DNA of 44,357 nt from contig NZ_CASFWU010000027.1 in assembly GCF_949298305.1 (NCBI RefSeq), positions 1 through 44,357 of the forward strand. Direction: 5' to 3'. Every line of letters starts with the position of its first letter. Position 1 is the first letter of the stretch. Positions 24,981 through 32,540 of this stretch are shown here, piece after piece. Made by a program: the position numbers and the translations under genes. The notes below the pieces were generated by a model. It saw nothing but the letters and a program-made list of their open reading frames with translations, was not told where the DNA came from and ran no database searches. The stretch comes from an uncultured Bacteroides sp. Lineage in GTDB: Bacteria > Bacteroidota > Bacteroidia > Bacteroidales > Bacteroidaceae.

Positions 24981-27194
24981 ATGAAAAGTAACTTTTTACG
25001 AAACCTTTCTTTCGGCCTGCTGGGCCTGCTTATTCTTGTATTGATGGCCGCCACGTGTGTGGAGAAGGTATGGGGCACTTCCTTTGTTGTGCGCCACGTC
25101 TATGGCTCGGTCTGGTTTGCCGCCTGTTGGGCAGTGGTGGCCGTTGCGGGTGTGTCCTGGCTGCTGCGCTGTCGGGTACAGCACCGGTGGAGGGTCTTTC
25201 TGCTTCACGCCGCCCTGGTGATCATCCTGCTGGGGGCGTTGGTCACCCACGTCTGGGGCGTGCAGGGTAGCGTACATTTGCGTCAGGGCGAGGCAGCCGA
25301 GGCCTTCACCACGACCGACGGACGTACGGTGTCCCTTCCTTTCAGCCTCATGCTGGAGGAGTTCCGGGTGGAGTACTATGCCGGCACGTCGGCACCCAGC
25401 GATTTCGTGAGCCGCATTGTCCTGGACGGTGAGCACCGGGCCGAGGTATCCATGAACCACATTGCCAGCTACGGTTCCTACCGCTTCTACCAGTCGCGCT
25501 ACGATGCCGACGGGCAGGGCTCTACCTTGTCCGTGGCTTGTGACCCCTGGGGCATCGGCATCACCTACACGGGCTATGGTCTGCTGCTCGTCTCCTGCCT
25601 GCTCTTCGTGGCCGACCGCCGCGGCACTTTCCGCCGGTTGCTCAACCATCCTTCGCTGCGGGCGGCCGGGGTGGCGGCCCTGCTGCTGTCCGCTTCCTCC
25701 GTGCAGGCGGAGGAAGGGCTGCCCCGGACGCTTCCCCGCGGCACGGCCGATGCCTTCGGACGCCTCTACGTCTACTACAACGACCGTGTCTGTCCTCTCC
25801 AGACGCTGGCCAAGGACTTCACCGTGAAGCTCTGCGGCAAACCCACGTACCGGGGGCTTACGGCCGAGCAGGTACTGACGGGCTGGTTCTTCTACTACGA
25901 CGACTGGAAGACGGTGCCGTGCATCCGGGTGAAGGGCGCCGGTGTGCAGCGCCTGCTGGGCATCGGGGGCGGGTACGCCTCGTTGCAGGACTTCTTTGGC
26001 CCCGATGGCTACAAGCTCGATGCCGATGTCCTGTCCGGCATGGCAACGGCCGATGCCAAGGGGGTGAGTGAGGCGAACGAGAAGTTCAGTCTGGTGAGTG
26101 CCGTGGCTACGGGAGCCTTGTGGCGCATCTTTCCCTGTCCGTTGGCGGATGACAGCCTCCGCCTGTCGTGGTACTCGCTGGCCGACCGTCTGCCGAAGGG
26201 ACTTCCCCGCGAACAGGAGGCTCTGATGAGGAGCGGCATGAACTACGTGGCCGAGCAGGTGGCGCGCAAGGACTATGTCCGGGTGGAGGAACTGGTGGAG
26301 AAGATACGCCGCTACCAACGGCGCGAGGGTGGGGCACTGCTGCCCACCGACCTGCGCTTCGCTGCCGAGCGGTGGTACAACCGCCTGAACGACAGCCTGC
26401 CCCTGGCTGTGGCTTTCGTTGTGCTGGGACTCCTGTCCTTTGTTTATTGTGTGCGCTGCCTCCTGCTTCGCCGGCGGGTTGCGGGATGGGTGGAACGGGG
26501 GCTGTCCGTCCTGATGGGGGCGGGCCTGCTCTGGGTGCTGGGGCTGATGGTACTGCGCGGCGTGGTGAGCGGCCATCTGCCCATGTCCAACGGACACGAG
26601 ACCATGCAGCTGCTGGCCCTCTGTGCCGCCGTGCTCACCCTCGTCTTCCGCCGCCGTCTGCCGCTGGCCCTGCCTTTCGGTTTTCTGGTGTGTGGGCTGG
26701 CCCTGATGGTGTCCATGCTGGGCGAGCGCAATCCGCAGGTGGGGCCGCTGATGCCCGTGCTGGCCTCGCCCCTGCTTTGCGTGCATGTGGCGGTGATTAT
26801 GCTGGCCTATTCCCTGCTGGCCTTCCTGATGCTGAACGGTGTGGCCGCCCTCGTCCTGCAGGCTTCGCGAAGGGATTGCACCGCGCAGGTGGAGCGGTTG
26901 CACACGGTAGGCCGCCTGCTGCTCTATCCGGCTGTGTTCCTGCTGGCGGCGGGCATCTTTGTGGGAGCGGTGTGGGCCAATGTGTCGTGGGGACGCTATT
27001 GGGGCTGGGACCCCAAGGAGGTGTGGGCGCTGGTCACGCTGCTGGTCTATGCCCTGGCACTGCATCCCGCCTCACTGCCCTGCTTCCGCCGTCCGTTGTT
27101 CTTCCATGCCTACGTGGCCGGCGCCTTCTGCTGCGTGCTGATTACCTACTTCGGTGTCAACTTCCTGTTGGGGGGAATGCACAGCTATGCTTAG
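24981..27194 (+). CDS. Fused ResB/CcsA-type cytochrome c synthetase (System II)
   Basis: A 737-residue inner-membrane protein that attaches heme to CxxCH sites in the periplasm. The N-terminal ResB-like part has early membrane segments (LSFGLLGLLILVLMAATCVEK; HAALVIILLGALVTHVWG) and a large periplasmic domain to about residue 470. The CcsA part follows, with hydrophobic segments and the tryptophan-rich WWD heme motif WANVSWGRYWGWDPKEVWAL (about 665-684); HLPMSNGHETMQL and a late LHPA/FFHAY segment supply likely His ligands. The start at 24981 is preferred to a GTG 25 codons earlier inside the foldback repeat. Its place after a diheme lipoprotein suggests a dedicated maturation factor. Confidence 0.9.
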   Translation: MKSNFLRNLSFGLLGLLILVLMAATCVEKVWGTSFVVRHVYGSVWFAACWAVVAVAGVSWLLRCRVQHRWRVFLLHAALVIILLGALVTHVWGVQGSVHLRQGEAAEAFTTTDGRTVSLPFSLMLEEFRVEYYAGTSAPSDFVSRIVLDGEHRAEVSMNHIASYGSYRFYQSRYDADGQGSTLSVACDPWGIGITYTGYGLLLVSCLLFVADRRGTFRRLLNHPSLRAAGVAALLLSASSVQAEEGLPRTLPRGTADAFGRLYVYYNDRVCPLQTLAKDFTVKLCGKPTYRGLTAEQVLTGWFFYYDDWKTVPCIRVKGAGVQRLLGIGGGYASLQDFFGPDGYKLDADVLSGMATADAKGVSEANEKFSLVSAVATGALWRIFPCPLADDSLRLSWYSLADRLPKGLPREQEALMRSGMNYVAEQVARKDYVRVEELVEKIRRYQRREGGALLPTDLRFAAERWYNRLNDSLPLAVAFVVLGLLSFVYCVRCLLLRRRVAGWVERGLSVLMGAGLLWVLGLMVLRGVVSGHLPMSNGHETMQLLALCAAVLTLVFRRRLPLALPFGFLVCGLALMVSMLGERNPQVGPLMPVLASPLLCVHVAVIMLAYSLLAFLMLNGVAALVLQASRRDCTAQVERLHTVGRLLLYPAVFLLAAGIFVGAVWANVSWGRYWGWDPKEVWALVTLLVYALALHPASLPCFRRPLFFHAYVAGAFCCVLITYFGVNFLLGGMHSYA

Positions 27195-27260
27195 AAACTC
27201 AAGGAAAATCCGAGACTTGATCGATTTTTAATTTGACAAAATAATTTTATATACGATGGC

Positions 27261-27348
27261 GAAGCTTTCCAATCTTCGTGCTGAATGTTGCCTACTATCG
27301 TGTCGAATGTTGCCTACCTTCAGTCCGAATGTTGCCTACTATCGGAAG
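27261..27348. repeat. 22-bp-period direct repeat array 4
   Basis: Units start at 27261, 27283, 27305 and 27327. The last three share GAATGTTGCCTAC and the first keeps GAA and the spacing only. The core is unrelated to arrays 1 and 3 but the period is identical. It lies about 70 bases after the cytochrome synthetase gene. Confidence 0.8.
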
Positions 27349-27606
27349 TTTTCTTATGAATGATGATGGTTTGAATGTTTAATGCATTGAAATTCAGATT
27401 ACTGTATAATTTTGGCTGGAAGGATGTCGTTTGTGTGATTTTTTCTTAGCATAACGGACATGTCGGAATGTATTCCTGCACCTGATTTGCATGAATCATT
27501 CACTCCTTAACATCCTGATTGCCGACGCAGAATTTGCTTTTGCGACTTGAGTTGGAGAGTACCTATATCCGGCAAGGGAACTGCTTATTATACCTAATTT
27601 ATGCGA

Positions 27607-27637
27607 TTGTGGCATCCGTTCCGAAGCCGTATCTTTG
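27607..27637 (+). promoter_or_regulatory. Orphan promoter without a following gene
   Basis: TTG at 27607-27609, 20 bases, TATCTTTG at 27630-27637. There is no coding frame on this strand downstream that shows a family; a terminator hairpin follows 67 bases later. Confidence 0.65.
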
Positions 27638-27643
27638 CACCAT

Positions 27644-27750
27644 CAGATTTAAAAATGAATTAGTTAGTCATAATTACGTAACCACTTTTATTAAGGTAAA
27701 ACGAATCCCCGCTTCCCGATGTGATATCGCGAGGCGGGGATTTCCTTGTT
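27644..27750 (+). ncRNA. Candidate small RNA of about 105 nt
   Basis: Bounded by the promoter at 27607-27637 and the hairpin at 27704-27742. The transcript would start near 27644, contain an AU-rich unstructured region (AATTAGTTAGTCATAATTACG) of about 60 nt and end in a GC-rich stem-loop. No Rfam family was recognised. An in-frame ATG at 27654 is followed at once by a stop (ATG AAT TAG), so it does not encode a protein. This is an inference from paired signals only. Confidence 0.4.
27704..27742 (+). terminator. Terminator hairpin of the small RNA candidate
   Basis: AATCCCCGCTT (27704-27714) pairs with AGGCGGGGATT (27732-27742), 11 bp with one wobble; an inner CGAT/ATCG pair extends it. A moderately T-rich tail TTTCCTTGTTTGT follows. 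Confidence 0.65.
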
Positions 27751-27777
27751 TGTCCACTGCGGTCACGGAATGAACGG

Positions 27778-27846
27778 ACGCGGATTCACGCAGACAGCCG
27801 CAGATGATGAATGGTATAATCTGCGCAAATCTGCGTGAATCCGCGT
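27778..27846. repeat. Inverted repeat with 17-bp arms
   Basis: ACGCGGATTCACGCAGA (27778-27794) and its exact complement (27830-27846), with a second GCAGAT/ATCTGC pair inside. It lies just beyond the stop of the response-regulator gene and may end transcripts from both sides or be a scattered extragenic palindrome. Confidence 0.85.
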
Positions 27847-27875
27847 TCTATTCCTTTTTCCCGCCTGTTCTCCGG

Positions 27876-28499
27876 TTACAGCTTCTCCTTGATGTCGCTC
27901 AGCTCCACCAGCTTGTTGACGATGGCATAGATGGTGAGGCCTGCCGACGAATGAATTTGCAGCTTGCGGGCGATGTTGCGGCGGTGGGTGATGACGGTGT
28001 GGATACTGAGGAAGAGCTGTTCGGCGATGGCCTTATTCGTCATGCCTTTCACGATGCAGGTCACTATCTCCTTTTCGCGCTGGCTCAGGGTGTCGGCCTC
28101 GCTTTCCTTCTCCTCGTCGCTCTCCTCGTCGGTGCGCATCAGGCCGTTCAGCTTGGCGGCTATGATGTCCAGGTCGTCGCAGATGGAGAAGCGCTCGTCG
28201 TATTCCTTCAGCACGTTGTTGTTGGTCACCGACGAGAGCAGGGCCACGTACTTTACCCCCTCCAGCCGCGGATGTTGCCCTTTGAAGGCGGGCAGGTTGA
28301 ACCATCCGTCGAAGGCGGGGTTGATGATGACCATGTCCGGGCGGTGCAGGTTGGCGTAGTTGCCCAGCGCTTCGGTCGAGGTCACTTCCACCGGATGCAC
28401 GTCCAGGTTGGGGATGCGCTTCAGCACGGCCGACACGCCGCTGCGGATGATGACCGACGTGTCGGCAACCACTATTTTCAGCGACAGCTTATTGTTCAT
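27876..28499 (-). CDS. LuxR/NarL-type regulator with a degenerate receiver domain
   Basis: A 207-residue DNA-binding regulator. Residues 8-120 look like a response-regulator receiver (LKIVVADTSVIIRSGVSAVL), but the phosphoacceptor Asp is replaced by N60 in PDMVIINPAFDGW, and the acidic pair is reduced to D13-T14. An acidic linker (DEESDEEKESEAD) leads to a full LuxR helix-turn-helix: LSQREKEIVTCIVKGMTNKAIAEQLFLSIHTVITHRRNIARKLQ in positions 138-182. It should bind DNA without conventional phosphorylation. The start codon lies 11 bases inside the hemerythrin gene, so the two are translated together; the hemerythrin partner is a natural candidate for the signal input. No histidine kinase gene is in the window. 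Confidence 0.9.
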   Translation of the reverse strand: MNNKLSLKIVVADTSVIIRSGVSAVLKRIPNLDVHPVEVTSTEALGNYANLHRPDMVIINPAFDGWFNLPAFKGQHPRLEGVKYVALLSSVTNNNVLKEYDERFSICDDLDIIAAKLNGLMRTDEESDEEKESEADTLSQREKEIVTCIVKGMTNKAIAEQLFLSIHTVITHRRNIARKLQIHSSAGLTIYAIVNKLVELSDIKEKL

Positions 28500-29193
28500 C
28501 TTTCAGTCTCCTTTCTATTTGGGCTACGGCGGGCACAAACAGGTAGTCTTCCACCATGCAGTGGGACGCAAGGTCTTGCTCGCAGTTGAATATGTCGAAC
28601 AGAACGGCGTTCAGCAGGTTGTTGTTCTCCTTTTCGGGATAATATTTGATGATGATGTTCTTCAGTTCCGTCAGCTTGCGGTCTATCTGGTTGTGGTGGC
28701 TGGCGAAGGTGGCGATGTTGTAGTCTGTCGAGAGTTTGCCCTCCATCAGCTCCTCCACGTAAGTGAACACGGAGCTGTTCTCGTACTCCATGTGGCGGCG
28801 CACTTCCCTGGCATACTCGTCGAAGTACTTCAGGATGGCGAAGGCTACGCCGTTGGCTTCCGAACAGTCGATGGCCTCGATGAGCTTGCGGCGGATGGCG
28901 GGCAGGTTGAAGTCGAGGAAATACGTGTGCGCCCGCTTCAGGTAGTCCATCAGTGCAGCCACCGAGAAGTCCTCCTCGGGCGTGCAGTAGCCATACTGCT
29001 CTTCGCTGATGAAGTTGGCCACAGCCAGAAACGTCTTGTAGTCCACCCCCTGCGCCTGGCAGACGTCCTTCACCGTCCGGTCGCCGAAGCCCAGCGACAG
29101 GCCGAAGCGGCTCATCACCATCAGCAGGGAGTAGTTGTCACAGATGAGGTCGCTCATCTTGTCTGTGGCGCGGTATTTATGCGGTTCGTTCAT
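28489..29193 (-). CDS. Hemerythrin-domain protein with ScdA-like N-terminus
   Basis: A 234-residue cytoplasmic protein of the RIC/ScdA/YtfE type. Residues 12-65 form the small ScdA-like N-terminal domain (MSDLICDNYSLLMVMSRFGLSLGFGDRTVKDV in that region, then VDYKTFLAVANF). The hemerythrin helical bundle supplies candidate diiron ligands: H at RAHTYFLDFNLP, HxxxE in RRHMEYENSSVF, H in ASHHNQID, and HxxxED in ASHCMVEDYLF. Related proteins repair iron-sulfur clusters or sense O2/NO. The classical N-terminal Cys pair of RIC proteins is not obvious. It overlaps the regulator gene and has its own promoter, with a repeated motif that may be an operator. Confidence 0.88.
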   Translation of the reverse strand: MNEPHKYRATDKMSDLICDNYSLLMVMSRFGLSLGFGDRTVKDVCQAQGVDYKTFLAVANFISEEQYGYCTPEEDFSVAALMDYLKRAHTYFLDFNLPAIRRKLIEAIDCSEANGVAFAILKYFDEYAREVRRHMEYENSSVFTYVEELMEGKLSTDYNIATFASHHNQIDRKLTELKNIIIKYYPEKENNNLLNAVLFDIFNCEQDLASHCMVEDYLFVPAVAQIERRLKDEQ

Positions 29194-29221
29194 AGGCGTA
29201 AATGCTTGTTTTAGTGTATCG

Positions 29222-29287
29222 CTGCCATCTGGCAGACATCATGTTATACTCGGGCGCAAATTAACGGTTTTTTGGCAGACGGTGCAA
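29222..29287 (-). promoter_or_regulatory. Promoter and candidate operator of the hemerythrin operon
   Basis: On the minus strand TTG (complement of 29285-29287), 20 bases, then TTAATTTG (complement of 29257-29264) fit the Bacteroides promoter with one mismatch. TGGCAGAC occurs at 29230-29237, in the leader, and at 29273-29280, between the two promoter boxes; the leader copy is part of a perfect palindrome CTGCCA-TC-TGGCAG (29222-29235). The position of both copies is right for a regulator, perhaps the one encoded by the operon. Confidence 0.5.
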
Positions 29288-29600
29288 TCCCTATTTGTAG
29301 GTATTTTGTGGAGAATATAAGAAGTCAGAGAGAATTGGTAGCCCAAATATTGGCTACTTAAAACCTAAATTCTCATACAGTTATTCATCACAGAGTTCCA
29401 CGGAGTAATTCGCATGCACACCGTAGAGACGCAAAATTTTGCGTCTCTACACATCGCTGTCATCTCCACCGAATACATAGAGTATCACAGATTAAGGAGA
29501 TTGTAAATCCGTGTTAGTGTCTGAATGATTCTGCTTGTCCAACCTCTTTCCCTAAGCAAACTAAATCTTTTAGTTCTTATTAACGAGAAAAATTAGTTTA
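29288..29600. other. Gene-free spacer with a perfect palindrome
   Basis: No coding frame is supported. Fragments such as CACAGAGTTCCACGGAG and ATCACAGATTAAGGAG resemble extragenic repeats. The one clear structure is the palindrome at 29423-29450. Confidence 0.5.
29423..29450. repeat. Perfect 28-bp palindrome
   Basis: GTAGAGACGCAAAA followed directly by its complement, 14 bp per arm, no loop. Similar GTAG(A/G)GACGC starts mark the ends of the MITE-like elements at 34337 and 36745, so this may be a related minimal form. Confidence 0.85.
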
Positions 29601-29640
29601 TGAACTATTTTATTTCGTTATTTGCGGATGAAAGAGCAAT

Positions 29641-29812
29641 GAGCTACAAGCTACAAGTTACGAGCTACAAGTTACGAGCTACAAGTTACGAGCTACAAGT
29701 TACGAGCTACAAGTTACGAGCTACAAGTTACGAGCTACAAGCTACGAGCTACAAGCTACGATGCGAGTTTGCAGCCCGTCACTTACTCGTAGCTCGTAGC
29801 TAAAAACTAAAA
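29641..29812. repeat. 14-bp tandem tract upstream of blaI
   Basis: About nine units of GAGCTACAAGTTAC (each two related heptamers, GAGCTAC and AAGTTAC) run from 29641 to about 29761; inverted copies (CTCGTAGCTCGTAGC) follow at about 29787-29802, ending just before the blaI start at 29816. The region could form a hairpin in the leader of the BlaI operon. Confidence 0.9.
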
Positions 29813-29815
29813 GAT

Positions 29816-30196
29816 ATGAAAGCACTGACCACAAAAGAAGAAGAAATCATGGGCTTTTTCTGGGAGAAGGGCCCGCTGTTCGTGAAGGAGATGCTGGCTT
29901 TCTACGACGAGCCGAAGCCACACTTCAATACCTTGTCTACCATTGTGCGCGGGCTGGAGGAGAAAGGCTATCTGGCGCACAAGGCATACGGCAACACCTA
30001 TCAGTATTACGCCACCGTGAGCCGCGACGACTTCAGCCGCCGCACGCTGCGCAGCGTCATCAGCAAGTACTTCAACAACTCCTACCTGGGCGCCGTCTCC
30101 TCGCTGGTGAAGGAGGAGGACATCTCGCTGAAAGAGCTGAAGGAACTGATTGCCGAGGTGGAAAGAGGGGGAGGCAGTGGACAAGTTGACAAGTAA
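29816..30196 (+). CDS. BlaI/MecI-family transcriptional repressor
   Basis: A 126-residue winged-helix repressor. LTTKEEEIMGFFWEKGPLFVKEMLAFY and NTLSTIVRGLEEKGYLAHKAYGNTYQYYATVS are the BlaI DNA-binding domain; the helical C-terminal dimer part contains the typical YLGAVSSLVKEEDISLKELKELIAEV. In the family it is removed by proteolysis through a BlaR1/M56 partner, encoded next. The last residues (GSGQVDK) are read from an 8-bp repeat tract, so the stop codon is inside a repeat. No beta-lactamase is in the window; the output is probably another stress or envelope response. Confidence 0.9.
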   Translation: MKALTTKEEEIMGFFWEKGPLFVKEMLAFYDEPKPHFNTLSTIVRGLEEKGYLAHKAYGNTYQYYATVSRDDFSRRTLRSVISKYFNNSYLGAVSSLVKEEDISLKELKELIAEVERGGGSGQVDK

Positions 30197-30300
30197 ACGA
30201 GGCTACGAGGCATGTACCTTGCCTCCCTTGTCCACTATCCCTTGTCAACTTGTCCATTCGCTTCCTTGTCTACTCGTTCACTCGTTTACTCGTCAACTAA
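30179..30300. repeat. 8-bp tandem tract and inverted repeat
   Basis: GGACAAGTTGACAAG (30179-30193) is the exact complement of CTTGTCAACTTGTCC (30241-30255). After it, 8-bp units (CTTGTCAA, CTTGTCCA, CTCGTTCA, CTCGTTTA, CTCGTCAA) continue to about 30298, filling the gap between blaI and the M56 gene. Confidence 0.85.
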
Positions 30301-30309
30301 CATAAAAAT

Positions 30310-31131
30310 ATGGGAACCTTTTTAGTCTACATACTCAAGTCCGCTGCCTGTCTGGCGGTATTCTACCTGTTCTACAAACTGCTGATGAGTCGCGACACGT
30401 TTCATCGGTTCAACCGCTTTGCCCTGTTGGGGTTGCTGGTGCTCTCGTCCGTGCTGCCGCTGGTGGAGGTCAGTGTGAACGAGCCGGTGGGAGTGCAGGA
30501 AACGATGCTTACGCTGGAACAGCTGCTTCTGCTGGCCGATGTGGAGGAAGGGCAGGAGACAGTCGTGGCACAGCCTGCCACGGCACTGTGGGTACGTGTG
30601 GCGTTGCTGGTCTATCTGGCAGGGATTGTTTTCTTTGCCGTACGCAATTTGTGGTCGCTCGGCAGGCTGGGCGCGTTGTTGCGCCGGGGCCGGTTGGAGC
30701 GGGTGTCGGACTACCTGCCGGGTCGTGGGGAGCAGGTAAGGCTGGTGGTACACGACCGCGACATCGCCCCTTTCAGTTGGATGCGCTACATCGTCCTGTC
30801 GCGCAAGGACCTCGAAGAGAACGGCCGCGAGATATTGATTCACGAGCTGGCACACATCCGCAACCGCCACTCGTGGGACCTGCTGCTGGCCGACCTCTGC
30901 ATCTTCGTGCAATGGTTCAACCCCGCCGCGTGGCTGCTGAAGCAGGAACTGCAGACCATCCACGAGTACGAGGCGGACGACACCGTGCTGCGCGAGGGCG
31001 TGAATGCCAAAGATTATCAGATGTTATTAATAAAAAAAGCTGTCGGCACAAGGCTCTACTCTATGGCCAACAGCTTTAATCACAGTTCACTTAAAAAACG
31101 TATCACTATGATGTTAAAAGAAAAGGGGTGA
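30310..31131 (+). CDS. BlaR1-type M56 membrane metallopeptidase
   Basis: A 273-residue protein with N-terminal membrane segments (about 8-25, 38-53, 95-113) and a cytoplasmic zinc protease site, H178-E179-L-A-H182 in EILIHELAHIRNRHSWD, plus the downstream FVQWFNPAAWLLKQEL and HEYEADDTVL helix typical of M56. It has no C-terminal penicillin-binding sensor domain; Bacteroidetes members often carry a TonB-C domain instead, and here that domain is the next gene, overlapping by four bases (GTGA). The likely job is to sense an envelope signal and release the BlaI repressor. Confidence 0.9.
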   Translation: MGTFLVYILKSAACLAVFYLFYKLLMSRDTFHRFNRFALLGLLVLSSVLPLVEVSVNEPVGVQETMLTLEQLLLLADVEEGQETVVAQPATALWVRVALLVYLAGIVFFAVRNLWSLGRLGALLRRGRLERVSDYLPGRGEQVRLVVHDRDIAPFSWMRYIVLSRKDLEENGREILIHELAHIRNRHSWDLLLADLCIFVQWFNPAAWLLKQELQTIHEYEADDTVLREGVNAKDYQMLLIKKAVGTRLYSMANSFNHSSLKKRITMMLKEKG

Positions 31132-32372
31132 AGTACCTCTACGTACTCCCGCTGGCGGCACTGGCTGTGTCGGCCTTTGCCCGTCCCGAAGTGTCGGCCG
31201 TGGCCGACGAGCTTTCAAGCGCCAAAGTTAATGATTTGGCCGAAATGGTGAAAACAAATCTGCCGGAAAGTGTGGTCGAAGCAGTGAAAGACACGCTGCC
31301 GCCGGGCGTAACCCATGTGCCTCAGGAAGTGAAAGACGACCTGAAAGGTTCGCCCGTCTTTGAAGTGGTGGAGCAGATGCCCGAGTTCCCCGACGGAGGC
31401 ATGGCCGGGCTGATGGAGTATTTCAAGAAGAACATGCGTTATCCCGAAGCGGCCAGGAAGGCAGGTACGCAGGGACGCGTTACGGTTCAGTTTATAGTGG
31501 ATAAAGACGGAAGCATCAGCGGCGCGAGGGTGTTGCGCGGCGTCGACCCGGCACTCGATGCCGAAGCCATTCGCCTGGTGAACGCCATGCCCAAGTGGAA
31601 GCCGGGCATGCAGAAGGGGAAGGCGGTGACGGTGAAATATACCGTTCCTGTACTATTCAGGCTGGATGAGCTCGATGAGAAAGTCCGCCAAAAGAACCTG
31701 ACCCTTATTATGAAAGGGACAAGTGCTGCCGACTATGCGGACGTGCTGATACTGGTGGACGGACGGGAGGTAACTCCTGAAATACTTCAGGCTCTCAATC
31801 CCGAGCGCATCCAGTCCTTCAGCGTACTGAAGGAGCCCTCCGATATTATAGCGAAGTACACGACGGACAAGAGCAAGAAGAGCGTCATGCTGGTCACGTT
31901 GAAGAAGGACGAGTCGAAACCCTTGGCAGGCACAGTGTCCACCATCCGCGTGTCGGACAGCGCCCGGAAGGCGCAGGTGGTGATTGACGGCAAAATGGCA
32001 GACGAGGCTACCTTTAAGTCCTTGTCGTCTGACCAGATTGAATCCATTATTGTGTTGAAGCCTGAGACGGCTACGGCTCTCTTTGGCGAGGAGGGCAAAG
32101 ACGGCATTCTCTACATCTTCACCAAATCTGCTGCCGGCGTGAAGGACGGCGAAGTGAAAGTCCGTGGCCTGGTATTGGACCCGCAGGGCGAGCCCGTCAT
32201 CGGCGCTTCGATTCTGATTGAAGGGACGGACAAAGGCACCGTGACCGATGTGGACGGCATGTTCTCGTTGCCTGCTCCCGGCGATGCCACATTCAAGGTG
32301 ACCTATATCGGCATGAAGGAGGCCAGCGTGAAGGTTCAGCCCATCGTGCTGGTGCGGCTGGAGGCGGAGTGA
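31128..32372 (+). CDS. TonB-C-domain and carboxypeptidase-regulatory-like protein of the BlaI/M56 operon
   Basis: A 414-residue secreted protein with a GTG start inside the M56 stop (GTGA) and a signal peptide MKYLYVLPLAALAVSAFA. After a helical linker comes a TonB C-terminal domain (about 85-180: VFEVVEQMPEFPDGG, MRYPEAARKAGTQGRVTVQF, GVDPALDAEAIRLVNAMPKW). Two plug-like repeats follow (DVLILVDGREVTPEILQALN...KKSVMLVTLKK and VVIDGKMADEATFKSL...GKDGILYIFTK), and the C-terminus (about 340-414) is a beta-sandwich (VRGLVLDPQGEPVIGASILI). It probably forms the periplasmic part of the M56 sensor. A truncated relative is at 35932-36705. Confidence 0.85.
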   Translation: MKYLYVLPLAALAVSAFARPEVSAVADELSSAKVNDLAEMVKTNLPESVVEAVKDTLPPGVTHVPQEVKDDLKGSPVFEVVEQMPEFPDGGMAGLMEYFKKNMRYPEAARKAGTQGRVTVQFIVDKDGSISGARVLRGVDPALDAEAIRLVNAMPKWKPGMQKGKAVTVKYTVPVLFRLDELDEKVRQKNLTLIMKGTSAADYADVLILVDGREVTPEILQALNPERIQSFSVLKEPSDIIAKYTTDKSKKSVMLVTLKKDESKPLAGTVSTIRVSDSARKAQVVIDGKMADEATFKSLSSDQIESIIVLKPETATALFGEEGKDGILYIFTKSAAGVKDGEVKVRGLVLDPQGEPVIGASILIEGTDKGTVTDVDGMFSLPAPGDATFKVTYIGMKEASVKVQPIVLVRLEAE

Positions 32373-32373
32373 T

Positions 32374-32540
32374 GACAGCGGTAAGTGGTAAGCGGTAAGT
32401 GGTAAGCGGTAAGTGGTTAGCGGTAAGTGGTTAGCGGTTAGCTATTAGCGGTAAGTGGTTAACGGTTAGCAAGACTATCGGCTTAACTCCTTAACTTCTT
32501 AACTCCTCATCTCCTCATCTCCTTAATTCCTTAATTCCCA
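32374..32540. repeat. 7-bp and 8-bp tandem tracts
   Basis: GGTAAGC/GGTAAGT/GGTTAGC heptamers run from about 32381 to 32470; from about 32483 to 32539 the units are 8 bp (TTAACTCC, TCATCTCC, TTAATTCC). Together they fill the whole space between the TonB-C gene and the thioredoxin-like gene. Confidence 0.9.

Noticed and set aside
27519..27773. An 84-codon frame covering the small-RNA candidate
   Set aside because: It overlaps both promoter boxes and the hairpin, and has no domain.
29816..31131. BlaI/BlaR1 as a beta-lactam resistance switch
   Set aside because: The M56 protein lacks the penicillin-binding domain and no beta-lactamase gene is present.
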